Position numbers and translations under genes: made by a program
Shown here: in pieces, positions 44,108 to 51,702 of the stretch
Layout of the letters: each line of letters opens with the position of its first letter
Numbering within the stretch: position 1 is the stretch's first letter
The notes under the pieces: generated by a model
What the model saw: the letters and a program-made list of their open reading frames with translations, nothing else
The model's database searches: none
What the model was told of the DNA's origin: nothing
Origin: Aeromonas eucrenophila
Lineage (GTDB): Bacteria; Pseudomonadota; Gammaproteobacteria; Enterobacterales; Aeromonadaceae
Assembly (NCBI RefSeq): GCF_000819865.1
Contig: NZ_CDDF01000005.1
Coordinates: 355,498-419,497, forward strand
Length of the DNA: 64,000 bases
Reading direction: 5' to 3'

Positions 44108-45172
44108 TCAAGGCTTCTTCTGTTGCAAATAGGGGGCGAACTGGGGGGTATACCGGCTCTCGAAGCCTTTCGGCGTCTTGACGATGAGATAGACCGCCAG
44201 TTGATGCTCCTTGGCAAACGCCATCGCCTGCTCGGGCCCCATCACCATGAGGGCGGTATCCAGGGCGTCGGCTTCCAGCGCCGTCGGGGTCAGCACGCTG
44301 GCGGAGACCAGCTTGTGGGTCACGGGCTGACCGGTGGCGGGATCGATGATGTGGGAGTAGCGCCGGCCGTCCAGCTCGTAATAGTTGCGATAGCTGCCGG
44401 CGGTGCTGAGCGCCATGCCGTTCGGGACAACGACGTCTTCGATGGCGCCCGGGTTGTCCGAGGGCTCGACGATGGCCACCCGCCAGCGGTTGCCCTGACT
44501 GTTATGGCCCTTGTTGCGCACCGCGCCCGCCACCTCGATGAGGTAGTTGTTGACCCCCTTGCCCTCCAACAGGGCGGCTATCTCGTCGGCGGCGGCCCCC
44601 TCGCCCAGGGTGGAGAGATCCAGATAGAGATCCGGAATGGCCTTGCCGAGCAGGAAATTGTCTCCCTGTTTGATGAGGCTCAGCTTGTCGATGTCCACCC
44701 GCTGGCGGGCCTCGGCGATCTGCTCGTCGGTGGGGCGCTTGACCGGGCGCTTGTCCGGCCCAAAGCCCCACAGATTGACCAGGGGCCCCACTGTCACATC
44801 CAGCTTGCCCTTGGTGAGGTGTCCTGCGTCTATGCCCTGCTGCACTATCTTCGCCATGGCCGGCGGAATGGGCATGGGCTCCTTGCCCGAGCCCTGGTTG
44901 AAGCGGGAGATGAGGGAGCCCGGATCATAGGTGGAGATCTCCTTGTTCATCCGAGCCAGCAGGGTATCGAGCTCGCGTTGCAGCGCCTCCTTTCCGCCGG
45001 GGAAGGGGTCATTCACCGTCACCACGTAGTAAGTGCCCATGGTGTTGCCCTGAATGCGGGTCAGGGGCGGCGGGGCGGGCTGACAGGCGCCGAGCAGCAA
45101 GGTCAGGGTCAGCAGCAGGCCGCGCAGGGTAGGGGCCTTGGTGGGAACATGGGCTTGGGAAGGGAGGCGCAT
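44108..45172 (-). CDS. apbE: FAD:protein FMN transferase ApbE
   Basis: ApbE attaches FMN to threonine residues of exported redox proteins such as NqrB, NqrC and RnfG, using FAD as donor. The product is 354 aa. The lipobox LLLGAC anchors it to the membrane facing the periplasm. Family motifs are NTMGTYYVV, STYDPGSLISRFN, DVTVGPLVNLWGFG, DLSTLGEGAAADEIA and the metal-binding YSHIIDPATGQPV. The ATG at 45172 is kept although its ribosome site is weak. No Nqr genes lie in this window. Confidence 0.94.
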   Translation of the reverse strand: MRLPSQAHVPTKAPTLRGLLLTLTLLLGACQPAPPPLTRIQGNTMGTYYVVTVNDPFPGGKEALQRELDTLLARMNKEISTYDPGSLISRFNQGSGKEPMPIPPAMAKIVQQGIDAGHLTKGKLDVTVGPLVNLWGFGPDKRPVKRPTDEQIAEARQRVDIDKLSLIKQGDNFLLGKAIPDLYLDLSTLGEGAAADEIAALLEGKGVNNYLIEVAGAVRNKGHNSQGNRWRVAIVEPSDNPGAIEDVVVPNGMALSTAGSYRNYYELDGRRYSHIIDPATGQPVTHKLVSASVLTPTALEADALDTALMVMGPEQAMAFAKEHQLAVYLIVKTPKGFESRYTPQFAPYLQQKKP

Positions 45173-45488
45173 CCAGTATTCTCGCGGGACAAGATTCGGC
45201 AGGAGGGCAGCTTAGCCAAGGTGGCCCGGACTGACGAGCCTCCTGCCGGTGCGGGTGGTGGAAATAATTAAGCGGTTCAAGCTGTTGACCAGCCAAATCT
45301 GTTCCAAAGTTGAATGTGCTCGGGCTCAAACAGGTGACTTGGTCCGCAGCTTTGAGCAAAACCCATAGTCGAATGGCGACAGTTCAGTACAATAAATGAA
45401 GATCGATTATGACAGCATCTTTGCCCATCGCCGGTGCGAGTTTGCAGGCAAGCGTGTTGCCATTCATTGCCAATCAAAGGAGAAGATG
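45173..45488. other. intergenic between apbE and azurin
   Basis: No gene is seen. A long-range inverted repeat CGGCAGGAGG / CCTCCTGCCG (45197-45206 and 45239-45248) lies near the apbE start. AT-rich DNA before the azurin gene contains a -10-like TACAAT but no good -35, which suggests control by an activator. Confidence 0.4.
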
Positions 45489-45929
45489 ATGAAGAAGGTA
45501 ATTACCCTGCTGTTTCTGAGTGCCCTGGCCGCCCCGGCCCTGGCCGATGAGTGCGCATTGGTCATCGAGGGCAATGATGCCATGCAGTACAACCTCAAGG
45601 AGATGAGCGTTCCCGCCACCTGCAAAGAGGTGACCATCACCCTCAATCACACGGGCAAGATGCCGGTGACCGCCATGGGTCATAACTGGGTACTGGCGAA
45701 CACCGCCGACTATCAGGCCGTCGCCACCGCCGGCATGAGCGCCGGTGCCGATCACGATTACCTGCCCAAGGAAGATGCCCGGATCCTGGCGCACACCAAG
45801 CTGGTGGGCGGTGGTGAGAGCGCCACTGTCACCTTCAAGACCGACGGTCTTGCCGGCAAAGACCTGACCTTCTTCTGCTCCTTCCCCGGCCACTTCGCCA
45901 TGATGAAGGGCAGCTTCAAGGTCAACTAA
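45489..45929 (+). CDS. azu: azurin (blue copper protein)
   Basis: Azurin is a periplasmic electron carrier. The product is 146 aa with a signal peptide cut after ALA (residue 19). The mature part begins DECALVIEGNDAMQYN. Copper ligands are H65 (MGHNW), C130, H135 and M139 in FFCSFPGHFAMMKG, and the disulfide pair is C22/C45. Two adjacent ATGs follow AGGAGA; 45489 has the better spacing. It is a single gene with its own terminator. The redox partner is not identified. Confidence 0.95.
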   Translation: MKKVITLLFLSALAAPALADECALVIEGNDAMQYNLKEMSVPATCKEVTITLNHTGKMPVTAMGHNWVLANTADYQAVATAGMSAGADHDYLPKEDARILAHTKLVGGGESATVTFKTDGLAGKDLTFFCSFPGHFAMMKGSFKVN

Positions 45930-45948
45930 GCCGCTCATCCTTGTCATG

Positions 45949-45977
45949 AAAAAAGCCGGGATCTCCCGGCTTTTTTA
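45949..45977 (+). terminator. rho-independent terminator of azurin
   Basis: 12-bp stem AAAAAAGCCGGG / CCCGGCTTTTTT with a 4-nt loop, 19 bases after the stop. It is symmetric enough to act on both strands. Confidence 0.92.
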
Positions 45978-46117
45978 TTTGGGTTTACATCGGGGGAGAA
46001 GGGCGGTGAATAAGCGTCTCTTTTCATGATCTGACCGGCGGTAGCCGGAGAATCGATGAGATAGAATAGGCCGCAAACGGGCCAGAGTCCCGCCGATAAA
46101 CCGAACGGATAGAGAGA

Positions 46118-46321
46118 ATGAGAGCAGTCAAATGGGTGCTCGGCTGCTGCTTGCTGCTGATGTGTGCCATCGCGTTGGCGGCGGAGCCCCCGGTCAAGAA
46201 GAGCCGCAACGGCATCTGCCACCCCAAGGGCGGCACCTACTACAGCCGCACCAAGTACTATGAACCCTACGACAGCATGCAGGCTTGCCTCGATAGCGGG
46301 GGCCGAGCCCCCAAACGCTGA
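46118..46321 (+). CDS. small secreted protein, 67 aa
   Basis: A signal peptide (MRAVKWVLGCCLLLMCAIALA) is followed by about 46 mature residues rich in Lys, Arg and Tyr: NGICHPKGGTYYSRTKYYEP, then YDSMQACLDSGG. Two cysteines could form a disulfide. AGAGAGA precedes the ATG. I have seen this CHPKGG...YY...CL.SGGR pattern only in uncharacterised proteins and assign no function. It converges with the HutD-like gene 13 bases downstream. Confidence 0.75.
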   Translation: MRAVKWVLGCCLLLMCAIALAAEPPVKKSRNGICHPKGGTYYSRTKYYEPYDSMQACLDSGGRAPKR

Positions 46322-46334
46322 TCCTGCCTGCCGT

Positions 46335-46895
46335 TTAGCCGAGCGGTTGCAGGGTAAAGAAGGCGATGGCCGTCTTCTTCTGACACGCCAGTCGTATGCT
46401 CTCTTCCCCCGTGACCACCAGCGTCTCGTTGACCGCGACGGCTCGGCCATCCACCTCGAGCTGGCCACTCAGCAGATGGCAGAGGTAAGTCTTGTCTGTA
46501 TCCAGGCTGAGGCTCAGCGGGAAGGGCACATTGAGCACCCGCACGTTGGCGCTGATGTGCTCGGGATCGTAGATGAGCCCCAGATCCGTCACCTCTTTCT
46601 TCAGCAACTCGCAGTGGGTCTCGTCGTCGCCGCTGAAATGGGCGGCCTCAAAGGTGGCGTAAGGGTGGCCGTTGAGCACGAAACCGGCCCCGCCGACGGG
46701 CAGCAGGATGCGCTGATAACCGGGGAATTTCGAGAAGGGGCCCGCCGCCTTGATGGGGGCCGAGCTGAGTCGGTAGTCAAAATCGAGCTTGTCCAGACTC
46801 GCCCCCTTGGGGGAGATGAGGATCTGGGCCGTGGTGCCCTGCTTGTTCTTCCAGGGCATCTTCAGCTGGTCAGACTCTTTAATCAGGGTGATCAC
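46335..46895 (-). CDS. HutD/Ves family cupin-like protein
   Basis: The product is 186 aa of the HutD/Ves fold (two cupin barrels). HutD is linked to control of histidine use; Ves of E. coli is cold-induced. Motifs include MPWKNKQGTTAQILISP, SSAPIKAAGPFSKFPGYQRI, LLPVGGAGFVLN and VLNVPFPLSLS. The likely start is a GTG at 46895 with GAGG 7 bases upstream; the longer ATG frame (46997) adds residues not typical of the family. No hut genes are adjacent, so the role is unknown. Confidence 0.85.
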   Translation of the reverse strand: MITLIKESDQLKMPWKNKQGTTAQILISPKGASLDKLDFDYRLSSAPIKAAGPFSKFPGYQRILLPVGGAGFVLNGHPYATFEAAHFSGDDETHCELLKKEVTDLGLIYDPEHISANVRVLNVPFPLSLSLDTDKTYLCHLLSGQLEVDGRAVAVNETLVVTGEESIRLACQKKTAIAFFTLQPLG

Positions 46896-47182
46896 TATGG
46901 CGCCTCGGTTGGTGGGAGTGGGCAAGGAGGCCAAGTGATACCATCCTGCGGGCGAGCTCACAAGGCGGCCCGCGCCCCGCGGCGTCCGGTTGCCCACTAT
47001 TTCGGCACTTGTTTCGACACTCTGGCCTGCTTTGTGGCCGCAACGCTTCTTTTGCCACCGCCGCCGCTCACAATGTCACCAGTCGATGCGGGTGGAGCAA
47101 ATGAAACCGCGAGGCTGTGATCCCGGCGCTGTTAAACCGCCCATGGGCCGCTACACTGGCAGCTCTGTCGTATGGAGGCACC

Positions 47183-48151
47183 ATGACCCACAAGATCATT
47201 CTGGATACCGATCCCGGCATCGACGATGCCATGGCAATACTCTTCGCCGAGGCGCACCCCGCCATCGAGCTGCTCGCCATCACCACCGTCTTTGGCAATG
47301 CCACCATCGAGAATGGCACCCACAACGCGCTCTGGCTCAAGCAGAAATATGGCATGAAGGCAGACGTGGCCCAGGGGGCCGCCGCGCCGCTAAAACGCGC
47401 GCCGGTCGGGCCGACCACAGTGGTGCACGGTCCCACCGGTTTTGGGGACGTGACGGCCGGGGAGGTGAGCATCAGCGCAGACCCCCGTCCGGCCTGGCAA
47501 TATATCGTCGAGGCCCTGAAGGCCGCCCCCGGCGAGATCACGCTGGTGACCATAGGGCCCCTCACCAACCTGGCGTTGGCACTGGCGCAGGCACCGGAGA
47601 TCACCAAGTTGGTGAAACAGGTGGTGGTGATGGGGGGCGCCTTTGGCGTCAACGGCCATCGCGGCAACGTGACCCCCTATGCCGAGGCCAATATCCACGA
47701 CGATCCCGAGGCCGCGGATGCGGTGTTCACCGCCGACTGGCCCGTGGTGATCATCGGGCTGGACGTGACCCAGCAGAGCTTCTTCAGCAGCGCTTATCTG
47801 GATGCCCTGCGGGACGAGGCGGGAGAGCCCGGCCGATTCCTGTGGGACGTTAGCCGTTTCTACCTGCGCTTCTACTCGGAGCGGATCGGCCTGGACGGTT
47901 GCCATGTGCACGATCCCTCCGCCATCGCCTATGTGATCGACCCCGAGCTGTTCACCCTGCGGGACGGGCCGGTGCGGGTCATCGACAGTGGCCCCGCCAT
48001 CGGTCATACCCTGCAAAAATTCGATGGCAAGTACCATCCCCACGATGAGTGGGCCGACTATCCCGCCCAGCGGGTCGGGGTGGCGGTGCGGGATCAGGCC
48101 CTGCTCGCCCTCTATCGCGAGACGCTGGTGGCCTGGGGCAAGGGGCACTGA
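47183..48151 (+). CDS. inosine-uridine-preferring nucleoside hydrolase family protein
   Basis: These enzymes cleave the N-glycosidic bond of ribonucleosides to free base and ribose for salvage. The product is 322 aa. The calcium-binding N-terminal motif DTDPGIDDA is at 8-16; VTIGPLTNLALAL, VMGGAF and the C-terminal VHDPSAIAYVIDPELF, with the catalytic-region His, follow. GGAGG lies 5 bases before the ATG. A longer frame from 47117 is not supported. It is a single gene; substrate preference is not clear. Confidence 0.93.
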   Translation: MTHKIILDTDPGIDDAMAILFAEAHPAIELLAITTVFGNATIENGTHNALWLKQKYGMKADVAQGAAAPLKRAPVGPTTVVHGPTGFGDVTAGEVSISADPRPAWQYIVEALKAAPGEITLVTIGPLTNLALALAQAPEITKLVKQVVVMGGAFGVNGHRGNVTPYAEANIHDDPEAADAVFTADWPVVIIGLDVTQQSFFSSAYLDALRDEAGEPGRFLWDVSRFYLRFYSERIGLDGCHVHDPSAIAYVIDPELFTLRDGPVRVIDSGPAIGHTLQKFDGKYHPHDEWADYPAQRVGVAVRDQALLALYRETLVAWGKGH

Positions 48152-48238
48152 GGCCGATAGGCAAAGCGTGATGCCCACCCGATAATTGCGCGTCGGTGCG
48201 GCCTATACTGGCGAAAACGAGGTTCAAGGAGGAGTCAA

Positions 48239-48568
48239 ATGGCCTGGTTGTCTTTGCTGGTGGCGATTGCCCTGATCTGGTGGCTGATGAAACTGGGGCG
48301 TGGCGCCCTGTTCGAGATCCGCTTGCAGCCCGGAAAACTGGTGGTGAAGCGGGGCTCGGTACCGCCACGCTTCCTGGCCCAGGCCAAACAGATCCTGCAG
48401 CAGGATCCGGTACGGGGGCGCATCCTGGGCCAGCGCGATGGCAATGGCGTCAGGCTGGTGTTCTCCCGCTCCATCCCCGAGCCCGTGGCCCAGCGGCTGC
48501 GCAATGTCTTCCCCTATGCCGACTATCGCGCGGCCGCTGCCGCGCCGGATGGGCGCAAGCCCCGCTAG
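48239..48568 (+). CDS. small membrane-anchored protein (DUF3634-like)
   Basis: The product is 109 aa. One N-terminal helix (WLSLLVAIALIWWLMKLG) is followed by a cytoplasmic domain of about 80 residues: FEIRLQPGKLVVKRGSVPPR, LAQAKQILQQDPVRGRILG, then SRSIPEPVAQRLRNVFPY. The pattern resembles uncharacterised DUF3634 proteins of vibrios and aeromonads, recognised by eye only. AAGGAGGAG lies 5 bases before the ATG. No function is known. Confidence 0.8.
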   Translation: MAWLSLLVAIALIWWLMKLGRGALFEIRLQPGKLVVKRGSVPPRFLAQAKQILQQDPVRGRILGQRDGNGVRLVFSRSIPEPVAQRLRNVFPYADYRAAAAAPDGRKPR

Positions 48569-48583
48569 CCGCAGATGAACGAT

Positions 48584-48616
48584 AAAAAGCCGGGCCATTG
48601 CCCGGCTTTTTGTTTG
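48584..48616. terminator. bidirectional rho-independent terminator
   Basis: 12-bp stem AAAAAGCCGGGC / GCCCGGCTTTTT with a 4-nt loop between two converging genes, with A and T runs on both sides. Confidence 0.92.
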
Positions 48617-48635
48617 GCCTTGGTCCGGCTCCGTA

Positions 48636-49547
48636 TCAGCGGGTTTCCTCCTGCAAGGGGGCGATCGCCTCTATCAGGAAGTCGATGAAGGCGCGGGTCT
48701 GGGGTTTCAGGAAGCGGCCGCCGCGAAACACAGCATAGATCTCGTCGTGGCGATCCTCATAAGGAGAAGCTTGCCAGTCGGGCAGCACGGATTGCAGGGA
48801 TCCGTCGTCCAGTCCTTGCTGCACCATCCAGCTCGACAGCAACAAGAGGCCGCAGCCCGCCTGGGCCGCGCACAGTAGCGGCGTGCCCCCGACGGAGGCG
48901 AGGTTGCCTTGCACCGCAACCTTGCGCCGCTCTGTCCCCCGCCGAAAATGCCAGTGCTGGCGCTGTCGCCCCTGACCGCGGATCAGGCAGTTGTGAGCAG
49001 CCAGCTCGTCGGGATGGGCGGGCTCGCCCTGTTGCGCCAGATAGCCGGGGGAGGCAACCAGCAGAGTGCGGTTGGTGAGCAGCTTGCGGGCATGCAGGCC
49101 GCTGTCGGCCGGGCGCCCGATGCGAACGGCCACATCCACGTTCTCGGCATCGAGATCCACCAGTCGGTTGTCGAGTTCTATCTCGAGTCGCACCCCGGGG
49201 TAGCGGGCCAGAAACGCGGGCAGTCGTGGCGCCAGCCAGGCCGCCCCGAAACTTTCGAACACCGACACCCGCAGCGGCCCCCGGGGAGCTTCCGGCAGGG
49301 GTTGGAGGGATTGTACCAGCTGATCGGCCTCCTCCAGCAGGCGCACCGAGCGGGCGAGGAAGTATTCCCCCTGCTCGGTCAGCACCAGCTGGCGGGTGCT
49401 GCGTTTGAACAGCGGTACCCCGAGCTGCTGCTCAAGGGTGTCTATGGTGCGGGTCACCGAGGAGGGGGCCAGGTTGAGGGCGCGGGCGGCGCGGGAGAAG
49501 CTGCCGGATTCCACCACCTGGGCCAGGATGCGAATGCGATCCAGCAT
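48636..49547 (-). CDS. LysR-family transcriptional regulator
   Basis: The product is 303 aa. The N-terminal winged HTH (about 3-62) reads RIRILAQVVESGSFSRAARA followed by LNLAPSSVTRTIDTLEQQLG, and the effector-binding domain begins around residue 90 (GPLRVSVFESFGAAWLAPRL). It is divergent from the AhpD-like gene, and the 119-base gap holds the dyad TTTGC-N7-GCAAA. The usual logic for such a pair is that the regulator controls its neighbour and itself. The inducer is unknown. Confidence 0.92.
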   Translation of the reverse strand: MLDRIRILAQVVESGSFSRAARALNLAPSSVTRTIDTLEQQLGVPLFKRSTRQLVLTEQGEYFLARSVRLLEEADQLVQSLQPLPEAPRGPLRVSVFESFGAAWLAPRLPAFLARYPGVRLEIELDNRLVDLDAENVDVAVRIGRPADSGLHARKLLTNRTLLVASPGYLAQQGEPAHPDELAAHNCLIRGQGRQRQHWHFRRGTERRKVAVQGNLASVGGTPLLCAAQAGCGLLLLSSWMVQQGLDDGSLQSVLPDWQASPYEDRHDEIYAVFRGGRFLKPQTRAFIDFLIEAIAPLQEETR

Positions 49548-49556
49548 GAGGATACC

Positions 49557-49573
49557 TTTGCGTTTAATGCAAA
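49557..49573. promoter_or_regulatory. candidate LysR-type operator
   Basis: The dyad TTTGC-GTTTAAT-GCAAA starts 10 bases before the LysR start codon, in the gap it shares with the AhpD-like gene. It fits a T-N11-A type site. Confidence 0.5.
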
Positions 49574-49666
49574 CCTGTTGCCGATGTTGAGAATATTCTA
49601 TTCATAAGTGGAAAGGTGAACAATGTCCCTGTCGCCCGCAACGGGCATCTTCACGGGAGTATTGTC

Positions 49667-50110
49667 ATGTCAGATCGCATCCAGCTCGCCAGCCAGGCCC
49701 CCGCCGCCATCAAGGCCATGATGGGCCTCGAGTCCTACCTCGGCGGGAGCGACATTTCGCCTGTCCTCAAGGAGCTCATCAAGCTGCGAGCCTCCATGAT
49801 CAACGGCTGCGCCTACTGCATCGAGATGCACGCCGAGGTGGCGATGCAGCAGCAGGAGACCCCGCAGCGCCTGCTGGCGCTGGCTGCCTGGCGGGAATCC
49901 CCTCTGTTCGATGAACGCGAGCGCGCCGTGCTGGCCCTGACCGACGAGGTGACCCTGATCGCAGACCGTGGTTTGAGCGAGGAAAATTATCAGCAAGGGC
50001 TGGCACTGCTCGGTGAAACCCTGCTGGCCCAGTGCCTGATGCAGATAGTCACCATCAACGCCTGGAACCGGATCGCGGTCGCCACCAGAATGGAGCATCA
50101 GCACCGCTGA
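49667..50110 (+). CDS. carboxymuconolactone decarboxylase / AhpD-like protein
   Basis: The product is 147 aa of the all-helical AhpD-like family. The redox motif CAYC with a following His is in INGCAYCIEMHAEVA (residues about 45-60), as in proteins with peroxidase or disulfide-reductase activity. The LALTDEVTLIADRGLSEE segment is typical of the family. The start MSDRIQLAS has GGGAG 8 bases upstream. Divergent control by the LysR gene suggests an oxidative or electrophile stress role; this is inference. Confidence 0.9.
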   Translation: MSDRIQLASQAPAAIKAMMGLESYLGGSDISPVLKELIKLRASMINGCAYCIEMHAEVAMQQQETPQRLLALAAWRESPLFDERERAVLALTDEVTLIADRGLSEENYQQGLALLGETLLAQCLMQIVTINAWNRIAVATRMEHQHR

Positions 50111-50184
50111 GGCAGGATTTATCGCTGCCATGGCCGCGCCTTTCTGGCAATAAATGTTGCAAATCGTGTCACATAAGGCATGTA

Positions 50185-50211
50185 ACGGGTCTCACTGGGA
50201 GACCCGTTTTT
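50185..50211 (+). terminator. rho-independent terminator of the AhpD-like gene
   Basis: Perfect 9-bp stem ACGGGTCTC / GAGACCCGT, 5-nt loop, followed by TTTTC. Confidence 0.92.
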
Positions 50212-50332
50212 CATCTGATCCCGAGAAGGAGAGAGGATTTTATGCTGGCTGAATGGCCCCCTTTGGGGCTTAGTCGGAAGTTAATCATACTATTGTTTGA
50301 TTAATTAATTTTTGTTTTTAGCCAAGAATACC

Positions 50333-50346
50333 CTGATCCAAATCAA
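50333..50346. promoter_or_regulatory. FNR-like site upstream of cyoA
   Basis: CTGATCCAAATCAA matches TTGAT-N4-ATCAA at 9 of 10 fixed positions. Repression of cytochrome bo3 oxidase by FNR when oxygen is low is established in E. coli. The site lies about 320 bases before the start codon, which is far for a repressor, so its target promoter is uncertain. Confidence 0.55.
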
Positions 50347-50590
50347 GGTTGTGGTCGTGGGTAAATGCTCATGAAGGGTTATTAATGAGGCAAGATCACA
50401 TATTGATGATGAAAACAATAAGGCTCGGCAGAAGGCTCGCTCAATTATTGAGCGATAAAGAATGGAAATGTAATTAACGAAAGATGAATTGCCAGCTTAT
50501 GACTTCGATAAAGTCGACCATGTCAAGCCATTAACATTTGTAGCACGCCAACAGCCTCAAAAAACACAATTGATGGATTAATTTTTCATG

Positions 50591-50619
50591 TTGTTCACAT
50601 GCCGTTCAGATGCAATAAA
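50591..50619 (+). promoter_or_regulatory. candidate promoter of cyoABCDE
   Basis: TTGTTC, 17 bp, AATAAA, ending 48 bases before the cyoA start. Consensus match is moderate. Confidence 0.4.
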
Positions 50620-50667
50620 ATGCCGCATTTTTATGACATCAACGCCTTCGGAAGGTGAGGACACGGC

Positions 50668-51699
50668 ATGAGACCTGGTGATTTGAAGAGGGGTTTGGGT
50701 GCTTTGCTGTTGATTGCAGTCACCGGCTTGCTGAGTGGTTGTGACATGGCTCTGATGAGCCCTAAAGGGCAGGTAGGCCTGGAACAGCGATCACTGATAT
50801 TAACGGCCCTCGGGCTGATGTTAATCGTGGTGATCCCGGTGATTGTGATGGCGGTGGTATTCTCTCGTAAATACAGAGCATCCAATACCGGCGCAACCTA
50901 TACCCCGAATTGGGCCCACTCCACCAAGATTGAGGCCGTCGTCTGGACGGTTCCCGTCATTATCATCGTCATTCTGGCGATCATTACCTGGAAAACGTCC
51001 CACGATCTGGACCCCTACAAACCGCTGGAATCGGATGTCAAACCGATCCAGGTCGACGTTATTTCCCTTGACTGGAAGTGGCTGTTTGTCTATCCGGAAC
51101 TGGGCATCGCCTCGGTCAATGAATTGGCCTTCCCGATCAATACCCCCATCAATTTCCGGGTAACCTCGGATACCGTGATGAACTCCTTCTTCATTCCGCA
51201 ACTCGGTGGCCAGATCTACGCCATGGCCGGCATGCAGACCAAGCTGCACCTGATCGCCAACGAGGCGGGCCAGTACAAGGGGATCTCGGGCAGCTACAGC
51301 GGCGCCGGATTCTCGGGCATGAAGTTCAAGGCCATTGCCACCCAGGATCAAGCCGGTTTCGACGCCTGGGTTGCCAAGGTGAAGCAGTCGCCGAAGATGC
51401 TGAGCACCATGGGTGAGTTCGATACCCTGGCCAAGAAGAGCGAAAACCACCCGGTGGAGTATTTCGCGAGCGCAGATCCCACGCTGTTCGTCAATGTGAT
51501 CAACAAGTTCATGGGTGACATGAAACCCGCCGATCACAAGGGCATGAAACACGAAGCCGCCACTGCCAAGCAGGGCGACGAGATGGACATGGCCGGGATG
51601 GATCATGGCGACATGGCTGAGGCCGGACATGAAGATCATGCCGGGCACATGGCCATGCCGATGGATGACAAGAGTGTGAAAGCAGGATCCGAGGAATAA
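50668..51699 (+). CDS. cyoA: cytochrome bo3 quinol oxidase subunit II
   Basis: This is subunit II of the proton-pumping quinol oxidase. The product is 343 aa, about 28 longer than in E. coli. A lipoprotein signal ends LLSGC; two helices follow ([20 protein letters not shown] and [19 protein letters not shown]), then the periplasmic cupredoxin domain, which lacks the CuA ligands as expected for a quinol oxidase ([14 protein letters not shown]). The extra length is a Met/His-rich tail (about 297-335, [20 protein letters not shown]). GAGGA lies 8 bases before the ATG. It is first in cyoABCDE. Confidence 0.96.
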   Translation: MRPGDLKRGLGALLLIAVTGLLSGCDMALMSPKGQVGLEQRSLILTALGLMLIVVIPVIVMAVVFSRKYRASNTGATYTPNWAHSTKIEAVVWTVPVIIIVILAIITWKTSHDLDPYKPLESDVKPIQVDVISLDWKWLFVYPELGIASVNELAFPINTPINFRVTSDTVMNSFFIPQLGGQIYAMAGMQTKLHLIANEAGQYKGISGSYSGAGFSGMKFKAIATQDQAGFDAWVAKVKQSPKMLSTMGEFDTLAKKSENHPVEYFASADPTLFVNVINKFMGDMKPADHKGMKHEAATAKQGDEMDMAGMDHGDMAEAGHEDHAGHMAMPMDDKSVKAGSEE

Positions 51700-51702
51700 T
51701 CG

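Larger units (their letters stand above)
50111..50667. other. 557-base AT-rich regulatory region upstream of cyoA
   Basis: It holds the terminator of the AhpD-like gene, a 20-codon frame (50242-50304, MLAEWPPLGLSRKLIILLFD) with GAGAGGA upstream, the dyad TTAATCA-N10-TGATTAA (50281-50304), an FNR-like site (50333-50346) and a sigma-70-like promoter (50591-50619). No larger gene is seen. Confidence 0.5.
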
